A stretch of 64,000 nt of DNA from an uncultured Ruminiclostridium sp. (GCA_947629925.1 CANRFO010000002.1:62001-126000); one strand, 5' to 3'. Shown: positions 50,989-59,642, counted from the stretch's first letter. The notes: generated from the sequence alone by a model not told the origin. Numbers and translations are program-made.

Positions 50989-52149
50989 TTATTTCTTCTC
51001 CTTTTTGCTTTCGTCCTGCGCCTCGTTCAGAACCGAGTTTTTCGCCTGTTTTTTCTGATAAGCCTTACAGCTTTTTTCATATTCTTTTAAAAGAGCGGCG
51101 CCTTTTTTCAGCTCTCTGTCGGGAATGTACATATCAAGCCTGCGCCGTTTCGTGGAGCCGTTTTTAAATTCCTGTGTAAAGGTTATCTGAAGCTCGTTTT
51201 TGCGCGTGCTTATGTTTGCGAAAGTAGCTTCGGGCTGTATATTGCGCCAGTGGTAATAATTTCCGCCGTAAAAAACAGATCTTTCTCCTATAAGCACCTT
51301 GTCGCCGCCCTGCTTCATTCTGTCATAGTTTATCTTCGGCATTATAAAAAACAGCGCCGTAAATATCACGAAAACACAAATGCTGAATATAAGGCTTACC
51401 CACATAAGACGGGTCTTTACAACGGCGTCGGCGAGAATGTAAACGTAATACCCGCTGAAAGCAAGTCCCGCCAGCGCGATAAGGAGGTAGAATATCCTGT
51501 TTTTCTTTTTTGCCTTTTGCGCAAGCTCTTCTATCTCATCATCGTCCAGCCTGTATTGCAGCTTCAGCCCTTTTCCTCTGAACATTCTGTCCAGTCTCAG
51601 CGCATTCGGCAGATAGTAGCCGAAGTCTATCACCAGAACCGCCGCCGTGAATACTGCAAAGGTTATCCCGAAAATTATCTGAAGCCCGTCAAGCTGCACG
51701 TTGAAGAAAACAGCGGTAAGCGCTCCCAAGATCGCCGCGAATGCCAGCAGCCACAGAAACGACCACAGCATCGGATTTTTCGGGCAGTAGAATTTTCGCT
51801 TTACGGCAGGCTTTTCGTCGGGACGGGTCATTGTCCCTGCCTGATAAGCGTCAAGATTATAAAGGGCTTTTTTAATATCCTCAGAGCTTTCTTTCGGCTC
51901 GTATTCCGCTTCGTCAGGCTTTTCTTCCGCTTCTTCAGGCTTTTCCTCCGCTTCTTCGGGTCCTTCCTCCGCTTCTTCGGCGGGTCCCTCCGCTTTTTCG
52001 GAAGCGATATCGGTTTCTGCCGTGTTTACCTCTGTTTTGATCTCGGCTTCAGGCTCAGCGGCTTCGTTTATTTCCTGTTCCAGTTCAGCGCCGCATTTCA
52101 CACAAAATTTTCCGTTCGGAGTTTCCGCACCGCAGTTTTTGCAAATCAT
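50989..52149 (-). CDS. Zinc-ribbon membrane protein with acidic repeat spacer
   Basis: A 386-residue protein. The N-terminal zinc ribbon CKNCGAETPNGKFCVKCG (residues 3-20) leads to an acidic spacer with repeated EEAEEKPEEAE units (about 25-95). Four hydrophobic segments in two pairs follow (about 130-185 and 215-275), with a YcxB-like soluble C-terminal region (about 280-360) and a Lys-rich tail. The architecture mirrors the 23.5-28.2 kb array with the ribbon at the other end. Function unknown. ATG follows AAAGGCGGTAGGAGC. Confidence 0.8.
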   Translation of the reverse strand: MICKNCGAETPNGKFCVKCGAELEQEINEAAEPEAEIKTEVNTAETDIASEKAEGPAEEAEEGPEEAEEKPEEAEEKPDEAEYEPKESSEDIKKALYNLDAYQAGTMTRPDEKPAVKRKFYCPKNPMLWSFLWLLAFAAILGALTAVFFNVQLDGLQIIFGITFAVFTAAVLVIDFGYYLPNALRLDRMFRGKGLKLQYRLDDDEIEELAQKAKKKNRIFYLLIALAGLAFSGYYVYILADAVVKTRLMWVSLIFSICVFVIFTALFFIMPKINYDRMKQGGDKVLIGERSVFYGGNYYHWRNIQPEATFANISTRKNELQITFTQEFKNGSTKRRRLDMYIPDRELKKGAALLKEYEKSCKAYQKKQAKNSVLNEAQDESKKEKK

Positions 52150-52288
52150 GCTCCTACCGCCTTTCGTTTATATTTTCAAAGTAAGATACGAAAATCACTT
52201 TGGATTTATTTTACCATATTTTCCCCTTTAAATCAACACTGCGGGGAAAAGATAAATAAAATTCCGAAAATTATTTTGTCAACAGGCA

Positions 52289-52317
52289 TTGAATTTTTTC
52301 GGAAAATATTGTATAAT
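52289..52317 (+). promoter_or_regulatory. Promoter of oadG-oadB
   Basis: TTGAAT (52289-52294), 17-base spacer, TATAAT (52312-52317), about 54 bases before the oadG start. Confidence 0.75.
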
Positions 52318-52370
52318 TAGTGTGATTTGATTTTGAGCAAAAAAGAGAACAAGAGGAAGGAAAGAAAGCT

Positions 52371-52805
52371 ATGCCGACAAACGCATCACGACTGCTTGAC
52401 ATCGCGGGAGGAACTGTCCCTGCCGAAAACGTGAACCTTATGTGGTCAACGCTGGTCACAGGTCTTGTAGTGGTATTTCTCATACTGATAATTCTTGTGG
52501 CTTTTCTGTGGATAATGGGAAAGCTGCTGAACATAAAGATAAAGAAAAAACCGAAGCAGGAAAAAGCCGCTCCCGTTGCAAAGGAGGTAAAGCCCGCCGC
52601 TGTCCCTGCCGCTCCCGTGGCTGAGGCAGAGGAGTATTACGACGAGGACGACAGCGAGATAATCGCAGTCATCGCCGCCGCGATCGCAGCCTACGGCGAG
52701 GTTGACGGAAAACAGTACAGAATAGCTTCGGTAAAACGGCGTGAAAAATCCCTGAGAAGCAATTGGGGCGCCGCAGGCGTTAATGAGAATATGCGCCGTT
52801 TCTGA
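52371..52805 (+). CDS. oadG: Sodium-pump decarboxylase gamma subunit (OadG family)
   Basis: A 144-residue protein. One N-terminal membrane helix (about 23-50, WSTLVTGLVVVFLILIILV) precedes a Lys/Pro/Ala-rich linker and a C-terminal segment with IIAVIAAAIAAYG, typical of OadG/MmdD-type subunits. It stabilises the complex and links the carboxyltransferase to the membrane pump. ATG after GGAAGGAAAGAAAGCT. Located 30 bases before the beta subunit. Confidence 0.87.
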   Translation: MPTNASRLLDIAGGTVPAENVNLMWSTLVTGLVVVFLILIILVAFLWIMGKLLNIKIKKKPKQEKAAPVAKEVKPAAVPAAPVAEAEEYYDEDDSEIIAVIAAAIAAYGEVDGKQYRIASVKRREKSLRSNWGAAGVNENMRRF

Positions 52806-52835
52806 CAGACAGAGAAAGAAAGGAACCATGATCCC

Positions 52836-54026
52836 ATGTTTGAGACTTTTTTGGATACATTGAGAAATTTGTGGGAAAGCTCCGCTTTCTGCAACATAAG
52901 CATACAGCAGGTGATAATGCTGCTTCTGTCCTTTGTGCTTATGTATCTTGCAATAGTTAAGCAGTTCGAGCCGCTCCTGCTTCTTCCTATCGCTTTCGGC
53001 ATGGCGCTCACCAATATCCCCGGCGCCGAGCTGTATCACAGCGAATTTTTCCTTACCAATAGTGTAGACTACGGGCAGGTGCTTCACGACGGCGGTTTGC
53101 TGGATATATTGTATTTGGGCGTTAAGCTTCAGATCTTCCCGCCGCTTATTTTCCTCGGAGTTGGAACTATGACCGACTTCGGTCCGCTTATCGCAAATCC
53201 CAGGAGCTTCCTGCTTGGCGCGGCGGCTCAGGCGGGTATATTTGTCACTTTCATTGGAGCCTGCGCACTGAGTATGGTCGGCATTACCGATTTTACAATG
53301 GAGGAAGCCGCTTCTATCGGTATCATAGGCGGCGCGGACGGACCTACGGCGATATTCGTCACCACACAGCTCGCCCCTCAGCTCCTTGGTTCAATAGCGG
53401 TTGCGGCATACTCCTATATGGCTTTGGTACCTGTTATTCAGCCGCCTATAATGAGAGCGCTCACCACCAAAAAGGAAAGAGCGATAAAAATGGAACAGCT
53501 CAGAGTTGTTTCCAAGCGTGAAAAAATAATCTTCCCCATAGCGGTCACACTTTTGGTATCCTTTATCGTGCCTGACGCCACTGCGCTTGTGGGTATGCTC
53601 ATGCTGGGCAACCTGTTCCGCGAGAGCGGCGTCGTTGACAGATTGGTAAAGACAGCGCAGAACGAGCTGATGAACATAGTTACCATTATGTTGGGCGTTA
53701 CCGTCGGAGCTACCGCTACCGCAGAAAACTTCCTGAGCATAAACACTCTTGCGATAATCCTGCTTGGTCTTATCGCGTTCAGTATCGGCACTGCGGCAGG
53801 CGTACTGTTCGCAAAGCTGATGAACAAGCTCAGCGGCGGCAAGATAAATCCTCTTATCGGTTCCGCAGGCGTTTCGGCCGTTCCTATGGCCGCCCGTGTG
53901 AGCCAGAAGGTGGGCGCTGAAACAAATCCCTCCAACTTCCTGCTTATGCACGCAATGGGACCGAACGTAGCAGGCGTTATCGGCTCGGCAGTTGCGGCAG
54001 GTGTTCTGCTGTCCATATTTGGTTGA
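52836..54026 (+). CDS. oadB: Sodium-translocating decarboxylase beta subunit
   Basis: A 396-residue membrane subunit (OadB/GcdB/MmdB family) with about eleven spans. The conserved region [21 protein letters not shown] carries the Asp that binds Na+, and the C-terminal repeat [18 protein letters not shown] also matches. It couples decarboxylation of carboxybiotin to sodium export. The acid it serves (oxaloacetate, methylmalonyl-CoA or glutaconyl-CoA) depends on an alpha subunit not in this window. Confidence 0.92.
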   Translation: MFETFLDTLRNLWESSAFCNISIQQVIMLLLSFVLMYLAIVKQFEPLLLLPIAFGMALTNIPGAELYHSEFFLTNSVDYGQVLHDGGLLDILYLGVKLQIFPPLIFLGVGTMTDFGPLIANPRSFLLGAAAQAGIFVTFIGACALSMVGITDFTMEEAASIGIIGGADGPTAIFVTTQLAPQLLGSIAVAAYSYMALVPVIQPPIMRALTTKKERAIKMEQLRVVSKREKIIFPIAVTLLVSFIVPDATALVGMLMLGNLFRESGVVDRLVKTAQNELMNIVTIMLGVTVGATATAENFLSINTLAIILLGLIAFSIGTAAGVLFAKLMNKLSGGKINPLIGSAGVSAVPMAARVSQKVGAETNPSNFLLMHAMGPNVAGVIGSAVAAGVLLSIFG

Positions 54027-54091
54027 TGTGAGCTTATGCCGCTTACAGATATGACAGTCAATGTGGTAAATCGGGATTTGCAGGAGTGTAA

Positions 54092-54789
54092 ATGGTGAAA
54101 ATAAAGGCTGTGATTTTTGATATAGGGCAAACACTTGTTTACTATCCGATCCCCTTGAATTGGTCAGAATTATATCGTCCTGCTTTTGAAAGTATAGCGG
54201 AAAAACGCAAATTAAATATAACAGAGAACGAGTACGCACATATCACTGAAGTCCTTGCAAAATACAATACAAGAATAAATCCGAGAGAAGCTGAAGTTTC
54301 GTCAGACACGATTTTTACTGAGATATTGAAGGGAACAAGTATCCCGACAGAATATCTTGATGTCATAAAGAATGACTTTTACTCTTTCTTTCGAAATGAC
54401 GTTCGGATATATTCAGACGCAGAAGAAACGCTGAAAGAGCTCAAATCAAAAAATATACTTATCGGCACCTTATCCGATGTTGCATACGGTATGGATAATT
54501 TGTATGCGCTTGAAGATATAAAGCCTCTGCTGAAATATATAGACATACCCTTTACTTCCAATGACGCAGGATATCGTAAGCCAAATGGCAAGGGATTAGA
54601 GATCCTCGCCGATAAAATGAACGTTTTAACCTCAGAGATGATATTTGTGGGCGATGAAAAGAAGGACATGGAATGTGCCAAAATGCAGGCGCCATATCGG
54701 TTCTTATAAATCGTGACAGCGAAGAAAAGTCTTTCGGACAAGATCATATTATCAGGGAGCTTAAAGAATTAGTTACTATGATAGGATAA
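54092..54789 (+). pseudogene. HAD-family phosphatase with a C-terminal frameshift
   Basis: The reading frame from ATG 54092 (after AGGAGTGTAA) gives a 205-residue HAD IA hydrolase. Motif I is IFDIGQTL, motif II GTLSDVAYG, a Lys lies in YRKPNGKG, and motif IV is FVGDEKKDMECAK. It then ends abruptly at 54709. One base added near 54690 opens a frame reading ISVLINRDSEEKSFGQDHII and on to a stop at 54787, which is what the normal C-terminus of this family looks like. All catalytic residues precede the shift, so the short form might still work. The gene is more A/T-rich than its neighbours. Confidence 0.75.
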
Positions 54790-54832
54790 ATTTATCCGTC
54801 AAATGAATTTTAATATCCGCACTTCTATACGC

Positions 54833-54863
54833 AAAAAAGCAGACGCTTTCCGTCTGCTTTTTC
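54833..54863. terminator. Bidirectional terminator
   Basis: AAAAGCAGACG / CGTCTGCTTTT with a 5-base loop and T-runs on both strands, between the HAD gene and the leftward phosphatase. Confidence 0.88.
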
Positions 54864-54889
54864 TGTTTTATTGAACGCCTGCTTTTTAT

Positions 54890-55420
54890 TTACAGCTCAT
54901 ATTCTTCAAGCTGGCAGTTTTCCGCCGAATAGTTGAAATATTCGTCGTTCGTCATATCCATAAAGTACGTTCTGATAACACGGCAAACCCCGCCGTGGGT
55001 GACAAAAAGGACGTTTTTGCTCTTGTACTGCTCCTTTACTCTGTCGATAAGCCCGTATATCCTGTACGCCGCCTGCATCATGGATTCCCCGCCGGGATAG
55101 CGGAAGGCAAACTGCCTTTTGTTTGAGAGAAAGCCATCGCTGTGCCTGTCAACGCCTTCGTATATGCCGTAGTTCTGTTCAATGAGCAAAGGCTCTGTGA
55201 TAACGGAAAGAGCGTTTCTTTCGGCTATTATCCCCGCTGTCTGCTGTGCTCTTTTCAAGGGGGACGCCAGAATTATGTCGACCTTGCAGATACTTACCTT
55301 TTCCGCAAGTATTTTTGCCTGCGCTTTCCCCTCGTCGGTAAGCTCCACGTCGGTTATACCGCATACCTTGTCCTTGACGTTCCACAAGGTCTGACCGTGA
55401 CGGGCGACGTATAATTTCAT
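54890..55420 (-). CDS. Histidine phosphatase family protein (phosphoglycerate mutase-like)
   Basis: A 176-residue protein with the catalytic ARHGQTLWN (His 8), ASPLKRAQQTA, the acid Glu in IYEG, and the second His in VTHGGVCR. Too short and divergent for glycolytic dPGM; a phosphatase for small phosphorylated metabolites is likely. ATG follows AGCAGGTGTACAT, 21 bases after the acetyltransferase gene, so they form one transcript. Confidence 0.9.
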   Translation of the reverse strand: MKLYVARHGQTLWNVKDKVCGITDVELTDEGKAQAKILAEKVSICKVDIILASPLKRAQQTAGIIAERNALSVITEPLLIEQNYGIYEGVDRHSDGFLSNKRQFAFRYPGGESMMQAAYRIYGLIDRVKEQYKSKNVLFVTHGGVCRVIRTYFMDMTNDEYFNYSAENCQLEEYEL

Positions 55421-55441
55421 ATGTACACCTGCTTTCGATTT

Positions 55442-56188
55442 TTACAAGATCACCTTTGCTTTTTCGGGGCGGGAATTGTCGTATAAAACGGTCAGCCTGT
55501 CGCCTGTTTTGGGGCAGGGCAGCTTGTAGCTCACGTATTTTTTCTTTAAATATTCTTTGCCGTTCACGGTGTATTTTACCGTTATTATGTGAGGGAAGAC
55601 CGCTCCGTCAAAAGAATGGGAGCGGACGGGCTTTGTGTTTATCTTAAGCCACCAACATTCCTTTGAGGAAACCACTGTCCCTTCGGTTTTGCCGTCATTA
55701 TTGCCGAGCTTGATCTCATAGCATTGCCAGAGAGTTCCCCAGCCGAAAGCCTCTCCCGTATGTAAAAATCCTTTTTTAATATATAACCCTTCCGCGCGGC
55801 GGTTCCCGCCGAACACCAGAAGCCTTATCCCGTCGAAGCCCTGCTTTGCAATATCGTTTATAATGTATTCGATGAGAGCGCTTGCAACGTGCTTGCCCTC
55901 GTATTCTTCAAGAACGCCCACCCTTTCCAGCGCGGCGGGATTTCTTATGTCCTCGCTCCACTTGTTCAGCACGTCGAAATAGGTATCCTTTCCGCATACT
56001 GCCGCTGCGGCGATTTTCCCGCCGCATTCCGCCACATAGACTGAGCCTTCGCTTATATCCTTTTCCACCAGCTTCAGCGACGGGTATTCGTCGTCCCAAG
56101 TACAGCCCTCGGCTCCTATTCTTGAAGCGTAAATGCTGTGTATTTTCTCCGCGTCCTCTGCGGCGGCTTTTCTTATTTCAAGCTTCAT
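55442..56188 (-). CDS. GNAT acetyltransferase with an added C-terminal domain
   Basis: A 248-residue protein. Residues 1-160 are a GNAT fold with the acetyl-CoA loop LEEYEGKHVASALIEYII and the GNRRAEGLYIKKGF ending. Residues 175-248 form a separate beta-rich module (CWWLKINTKPVRSHSFDGAV...GDRLTVLYDNSRPEKAKV) found in Clostridia as a stand-alone small protein and resembling DUF3592-type repeats. The acetyl acceptor is unknown. ATG after GAAAGGATAAAAAT, under a consensus promoter. Confidence 0.82.
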   Translation of the reverse strand: MKLEIRKAAAEDAEKIHSIYASRIGAEGCTWDDEYPSLKLVEKDISEGSVYVAECGGKIAAAAVCGKDTYFDVLNKWSEDIRNPAALERVGVLEEYEGKHVASALIEYIINDIAKQGFDGIRLLVFGGNRRAEGLYIKKGFLHTGEAFGWGTLWQCYEIKLGNNDGKTEGTVVSSKECWWLKINTKPVRSHSFDGAVFPHIITVKYTVNGKEYLKKKYVSYKLPCPKTGDRLTVLYDNSRPEKAKVIL

Positions 56189-56217
56189 ATTTTTATCCTT
56201 TCGATTTTTCAGTAAAT

Positions 56218-56246
56218 ATTATATCACAAACTCAGCAATATGACAA
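56218..56246 (-). promoter_or_regulatory. Promoter of the acetyltransferase-phosphatase operon
   Basis: Minus strand TTGTCA (56246-56241), 17-base spacer, TATAAT (56223-56218). Confidence 0.75.
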
Positions 56247-56274
56247 GCACCGCCCCCAAATTTTTCCAATTGCC

Positions 56275-56303
56275 TTGACACGGACAGAGGAATGAGATAA
56301 AAT
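56275..56303 (+). promoter_or_regulatory. Promoter of the Thr-repeat lipoprotein
   Basis: TTGACA (56275-56280), 17-base spacer, TAAAAT (56298-56303). Confidence 0.75.
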
Positions 56304-56333
56304 AAAAATAAAAACGGAAGAGGGACAGATAAA

Positions 56334-57113
56334 ATGTTAAAACTAAAAAAATTTACTTCGTTATTATTACCTTTATTTTTGACGGCAGTCTTGTTTTTGT
56401 CATCTTGTGAATTGCCCGAAACAACTATTGTAGAAAATAATGAGACAGCTGTTACAAGCGGAACCATTACAGCAGAAAACGAGACTGAAGAAACAGAATC
56501 TTCGTCGATATCTGCCGACGATACAGTTGAAGATGAAGAAGATATTGTTTTAACCTCTACTTGTGATACAACTGTTACAGCTGTTACAGCTGAAGAAACA
56601 ACCACCTCAATAACGACCACCACTACTGCGACGACCACCACTACTGCGACGACCACCACTACTGCGACGACCACTACTACTGCGGCAACTACCACTACTG
56701 CGGCAACTACCACTACTGCGGCAACGACCACCACTGCGGCGACGACCACTACTGCGGCAACTACCACCACCGCGGCAACCACCACCACTGCGGCAACTAC
56801 TACCACCGCGGCGACGACTACTACTGCCGCAACCACTACTACTGCGGCGACGACAACCACAGCTGCTACAACTACCACAGCTGTTACAACTGCAAAAACC
56901 ACGGCTGCCACAACGGTTGTAACTACAACGACTACTGCTGTTCCTGTCATTACAGGTACTAACTATGTCCTTAACATAAATTCTCACAAGTTCCACCGTC
57001 CGACATGTCCAAGCGTCAATAGAATGAAGCTGTCAAACAGGTGGGATTATACAGGAACGCGCGAAGAAGTCATAGCAATGGGATATGAACCATGTAAAAA
57101 CTGTAAGCCGTAA
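56334..57113 (+). CDS. Thr-repeat lipoprotein with C-terminal Cys/His domain
   Basis: A 259-residue protein. The lipoprotein signal ends in FLSSC (Cys 26). An acidic Thr/Glu segment (30-95) leads to a stalk of six-residue AATTTT-type repeats (about 98-190). The C-terminal globular module (about 205-259) reads YVLNINSHKFHRPTCPSVN... and ends in GYEPCKNC. The His-x3-Cys and Cys-x2-Cys spacing matches the small metal-binding module (Ada-like) seen at the end of many Firmicute secreted nucleases and hydrolases. ATG follows AGGGACAGATAAA. Confidence 0.85.
   Translation: MLKLKKFTSLLLPLFLTAVLFLSSCELPETTIVENNETAVTSGTITAENETEETESSSISADDTVEDEEDIVLTSTCDTTVTAVTAEETTTSITTTTTATTTTTATTTTTATTTTTAATTTTAATTTTAATTTTAATTTTAATTTTAATTTTAATTTTAATTTTAATTTTAATTTTAATTTTAVTTAKTTAATTVVTTTTTAVPVITGTNYVLNINSHKFHRPTCPSVNRMKLSNRWDYTGTREEVIAMGYEPCKNCKP
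56628..56879 (+). repeat. 18-bp tandem coding repeat (Ala/Thr stalk)
   Basis: Fourteen contiguous 18-base units. They start as GCGACGACCACCACTACT and shift to a GCGGCAACTACC-type unit from the fourth onward. Third-position changes are common, but the amino acids are kept. Length variation by slippage is likely. Confidence 0.9.
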
Positions 57114-57156
57114 TATTCAATTGCAAAATTTCCCGTCTGTGAAAACGGAGGCAAAG

Positions 57157-57948
57157 ATGAAACTATTTCCGATATGCAGCTCCAGCGGCGGCAACAGCAT
57201 ATACATAGGAAGCCGTGAAAGCGGCGTTGCGATAGACGTGGGATGCAGCTTCAAGGCTTTTCGGCAGGGACTTTCCCTGATCGGCGCGGATATAAGCGCA
57301 GTTAAAGCGGTACTTGTGACCCACGGACATTCCGATCATGTAAAAGGCTTGCTCACGCTGACAAAAAATACAAAAATACCGCTCTACGCCACCGAAAGCA
57401 CCTTGTCCCTGCTCATAAGGGACAACCTCGTTTCCTCGACCGCAGAGCTTCATACAGCGGAAGAGTTGGGAAAAATAGAATTTGACGGAGCAGTGACCTG
57501 TTTTTCCACTCCTCATGATTGCAGCGGGAGCTGCGGGTACAGGATAGCGCTGAATAAGTACAGCGTCGGCTTCTGCACCGATCTGGGAACAGTTACCGAT
57601 GAAGTTAGGGAAAACCTTATTGGCTGTCGCACAGTGTTTATAGAGTCGAATTACGAGCCTGAAATGCTTAGGATGAATTTCAGATACCCTCCCTATCTTA
57701 AACAGCGTATCGCTTCCGACCACGGTCACCTGTCAAATCCCGATTCGGCGGCTTTTTGCGGGGAGCTGGTGAAAAGCGGAACGGTGAATCTTATGCTGGG
57801 ACACCTCAGCCGTGAAAACAACACTCCCGAAACTGCATTTAACCGTGTAAAAGACGTTCTGGAACGCCTCGGCATGAGATATGAGTCTGATTATACTCTC
57901 GCCGTTGCGCCTGTGATAAATACCGACGGAAAATATCTTTCAGTGTGA
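57157..57948 (+). CDS. MBL-fold metallohydrolase (YycJ/WalJ-like)
   Basis: A 263-residue metallo-beta-lactamase fold enzyme. The SSSGGNSIYIG opening and the metal motif VTHGHSDHVKGL (His-x-His-x-Asp-His near residue 54) are visible, followed by CFSTPHDC, CTDLGTV, ESNYEPEML, SDHGHLSN and LGHLSREN. This is the pattern of the YycJ group, proposed nucleases linked to the WalRK region in Bacillus; no walRK is here. ATG 57157 follows GGAGGCAAAG; an in-frame ATG at 57085 lies inside the previous gene. Confidence 0.88.
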   Translation: MKLFPICSSSGGNSIYIGSRESGVAIDVGCSFKAFRQGLSLIGADISAVKAVLVTHGHSDHVKGLLTLTKNTKIPLYATESTLSLLIRDNLVSSTAELHTAEELGKIEFDGAVTCFSTPHDCSGSCGYRIALNKYSVGFCTDLGTVTDEVRENLIGCRTVFIESNYEPEMLRMNFRYPPYLKQRIASDHGHLSNPDSAAFCGELVKSGTVNLMLGHLSRENNTPETAFNRVKDVLERLGMRYESDYTLAVAPVINTDGKYLSV

Positions 57949-58030
57949 AAAGCAGCCAATTAGATCGTAATTTAAAGGCACGACCGTGAAATTGATAAAG
58001 AAATTTTAAATACATAGCAGGAGAACAAAA

Positions 58031-58801
58031 ATGCCCGAATGGAATGCAGAACAATACAGCAAATTTGAAAAAGAACGAACTTTGCCTGCAATTGATTTAG
58101 CTGATTCGATAAATTCAGAGAACGTTCGGACAGTCCTTGACGTTGGATGCGGGATCGGCAACAGCACCGCAGTATTAAAAAGAAGATTTCCCAATGCAAG
58201 AGTGATCGGTGCGGATAATTCAGACGATATGCTCAATGCTGCAGGAAAAAATTATCCTGAACTTGAATTTATTAAATTAGATGCAGGAAAAGACATTGTC
58301 AGTATCTCCGATAGATACGACGTTGTTTTTTCAAATGCCTGTATACAATGGATACCTGATCACAGACTTCTTATAAAAAGCTTGATGGAGCTTCTTAATG
58401 AGAAAGGTACTCTCGCAGTACAGATACCTCAGCAGGACAAACATCCAATGCACAGAATTATAAAAAGCGTCGCCGAATCTGAAAAATGGACGCATAAGCT
58501 TCCTGTTTCGAGAGTTTTCTATACCTTGACTGAAGAAGAATACTTTGACATATTATCGGAGCTTTCTGATAATTTCCGAATGTGGGAGACTGTTTATTTT
58601 CACACAATGCCCTCTCATAAAAGTATCGTTGAATGGTACAAGGGTACGGGTTTGCGACCATATCTTGAACAGCTTAGCGGCAGCGATAAGGATGAATTTG
58701 AAAATGATGTCTTGACGGAAACTCAAAAATACTATCCTATTCAGCAAAACGGTAAGATCATATTCAGATTTCCTCGGTTGTTTTTTACTGCTGTAAAATA
58801 A
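58031..58801 (+). CDS. tam: SAM methyltransferase, trans-aconitate 2-methyltransferase-like
   Basis: A 256-residue class I methyltransferase. The SAM site VLDVGCGIGNST is near residue 36, motif II GADNSDDML follows, then VVFSNACIQWIPDH, and the Tam-type start PEWNAEQYSKFEKERT. Trans-aconitate methyltransferase detoxifies an aconitase side product, and the similarity is family-level. It is A/T-rich like the HAD gene at 54092, hinting at a similar origin. ATG follows GCAGGAGAACAAAA. Confidence 0.8.
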   Translation: MPEWNAEQYSKFEKERTLPAIDLADSINSENVRTVLDVGCGIGNSTAVLKRRFPNARVIGADNSDDMLNAAGKNYPELEFIKLDAGKDIVSISDRYDVVFSNACIQWIPDHRLLIKSLMELLNEKGTLAVQIPQQDKHPMHRIIKSVAESEKWTHKLPVSRVFYTLTEEEYFDILSELSDNFRMWETVYFHTMPSHKSIVEWYKGTGLRPYLEQLSGSDKDEFENDVLTETQKYYPIQQNGKIIFRFPRLFFTAVK

Positions 58802-58917
58802 TTTTAAGATCCCGATTTGCATATGGAACGCAAAAGCCGTTAAGGGCTTATTAAAGACAAATTGTTATATAAATTATAAACTTCGGTTTATAAAAATCCT
58901 AAAAGATATTTATCAGC

Positions 58918-58955
58918 GCAAAGGCGGTCTGATCGCGTCAGACCGCCTTTTTGTG
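58918..58955. terminator. Terminator between methyltransferase and hsp20
   Basis: AAAGGCGGTCTGA / TCAGACCGCCTTT stem with a 4-5 base loop and a plus-strand T-run. It separates convergent genes and probably serves both. Confidence 0.88.
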
Positions 58956-58962
58956 ATATGCG

Positions 58963-59376
58963 CTACTTGATCTCCAGCCGTTTTGTCTGCGGCTGTGTTT
59001 TCTGCATTTTCGGGCAGGTGACTTTAAGCACTCCGTTTTTGTACTCTGCTTCTATCCCGTCCGAAACGCAACCTGAAATATTGAAGCTTCTCTGATATGA
59101 GCAAACCGAGCGTTCTCTTCGGATATAGCTGTCCTTCTGTTCATCGTCGCCGCAGTTTCTCTGCGCGGTTATGGTGAGATAGTCGCCGTTCAGCTCAACG
59201 CCGATCTCTTCCTTGTCAAATCCCGGCAGTTCACTTTCCAGCACATATTTGTCTCCCATATCGCGTATATCCGTCTTGCAGCCCGCCGAGGACGAGCCTC
59301 TGAAGAAGCTGTCCTCAAAATCGCGGAAAGCGCCCCAGATGTCGTTTCTTCTTTCATAAGGTGTAAGCATGCTCAT
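58963..59376 (-). CDS. Small heat shock protein, Hsp20 / alpha-crystallin family
   Basis: A 137-residue Hsp20. N-terminal arm to about residue 35, then the alpha-crystallin domain with ELPGFDKEEIGVELNGDYLTI and the YKNGVLKVTCPK hallmark. The short C-terminus (KRLEIK) has only a partial I-x-I motif. An ATP-independent chaperone that holds unfolding proteins. ATG 59376 follows CAGGAGGGACTTAAA. No CIRCE element is visible upstream. Confidence 0.93.
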   Translation of the reverse strand: MSMLTPYERRNDIWGAFRDFEDSFFRGSSSAGCKTDIRDMGDKYVLESELPGFDKEEIGVELNGDYLTITAQRNCGDDEQKDSYIRRERSVCSYQRSFNISGCVSDGIEAEYKNGVLKVTCPKMQKTQPQTKRLEIK

Positions 59377-59471
59377 TTTAAGTCCCTCCTGTTTGATATG
59401 ATCTTCCGTCACGGTATTAGTATTTGTCATGAACGGCGAAATAAACGAAGAAAATTTTCCTTTAAAAGATG

Positions 59472-59500
59472 TTGACAAACGCAAAGCCATGTGATATAAT
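59472..59500 (+). promoter_or_regulatory. tRNA-Ser promoter
   Basis: TTGACA (59472-59477), 17-base spacer, TATAAT (59495-59500), starting RNA about 28 bases before the tRNA. Confidence 0.9.
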
Positions 59501-59534
59501 ATTTAAGTCGCTGAATAAAAGAAAATTCGACCAT

Positions 59535-59625
59535 GGAGATGTCGCCTAGCTGGTCGAGGGCGCATGATTGGAAATCATGTAAACGCGAAAGTGTTTCGAG
59601 AGTTCGAATCTCTCCATCTCCGCCA
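59535..59625 (+). tRNA. tRNA-Ser (anticodon GGA)
   Basis: Class II tRNA. Acceptor GGAGATG pairs with CATCTCC, with discriminator G and an encoded CCA (59623-59625). The anticodon stem CATGA/TCATG encloses the loop TTGGAAA, so anticodon GGA reads TCC/TCT. It has a long variable arm (AACGCGAAAGTGTT) and a T arm with GTTCGAATC. Confidence 0.97.
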
Positions 59626-59642
59626 GCCGCTGAGCGGCTTCA

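Noticed and set aside
56628..56879. 18-bp repeats considered as a minisatellite or regulatory array
   Set aside because: The frame is kept throughout and third-position changes preserve Ala/Thr, so it is a protein stalk.
56219..56950. 243-codon minus-strand frame of VVAAVV repeats
   Set aside because: Complement of the ACN/GCN repeat in the Thr-rich lipoprotein; it would read through two promoters.
59377..59490. N-terminal extension of Hsp20
   Set aside because: The extension has no ribosome site and reaches into the tRNA-Ser promoter; ATG 59376 has GGAGG at proper spacing.
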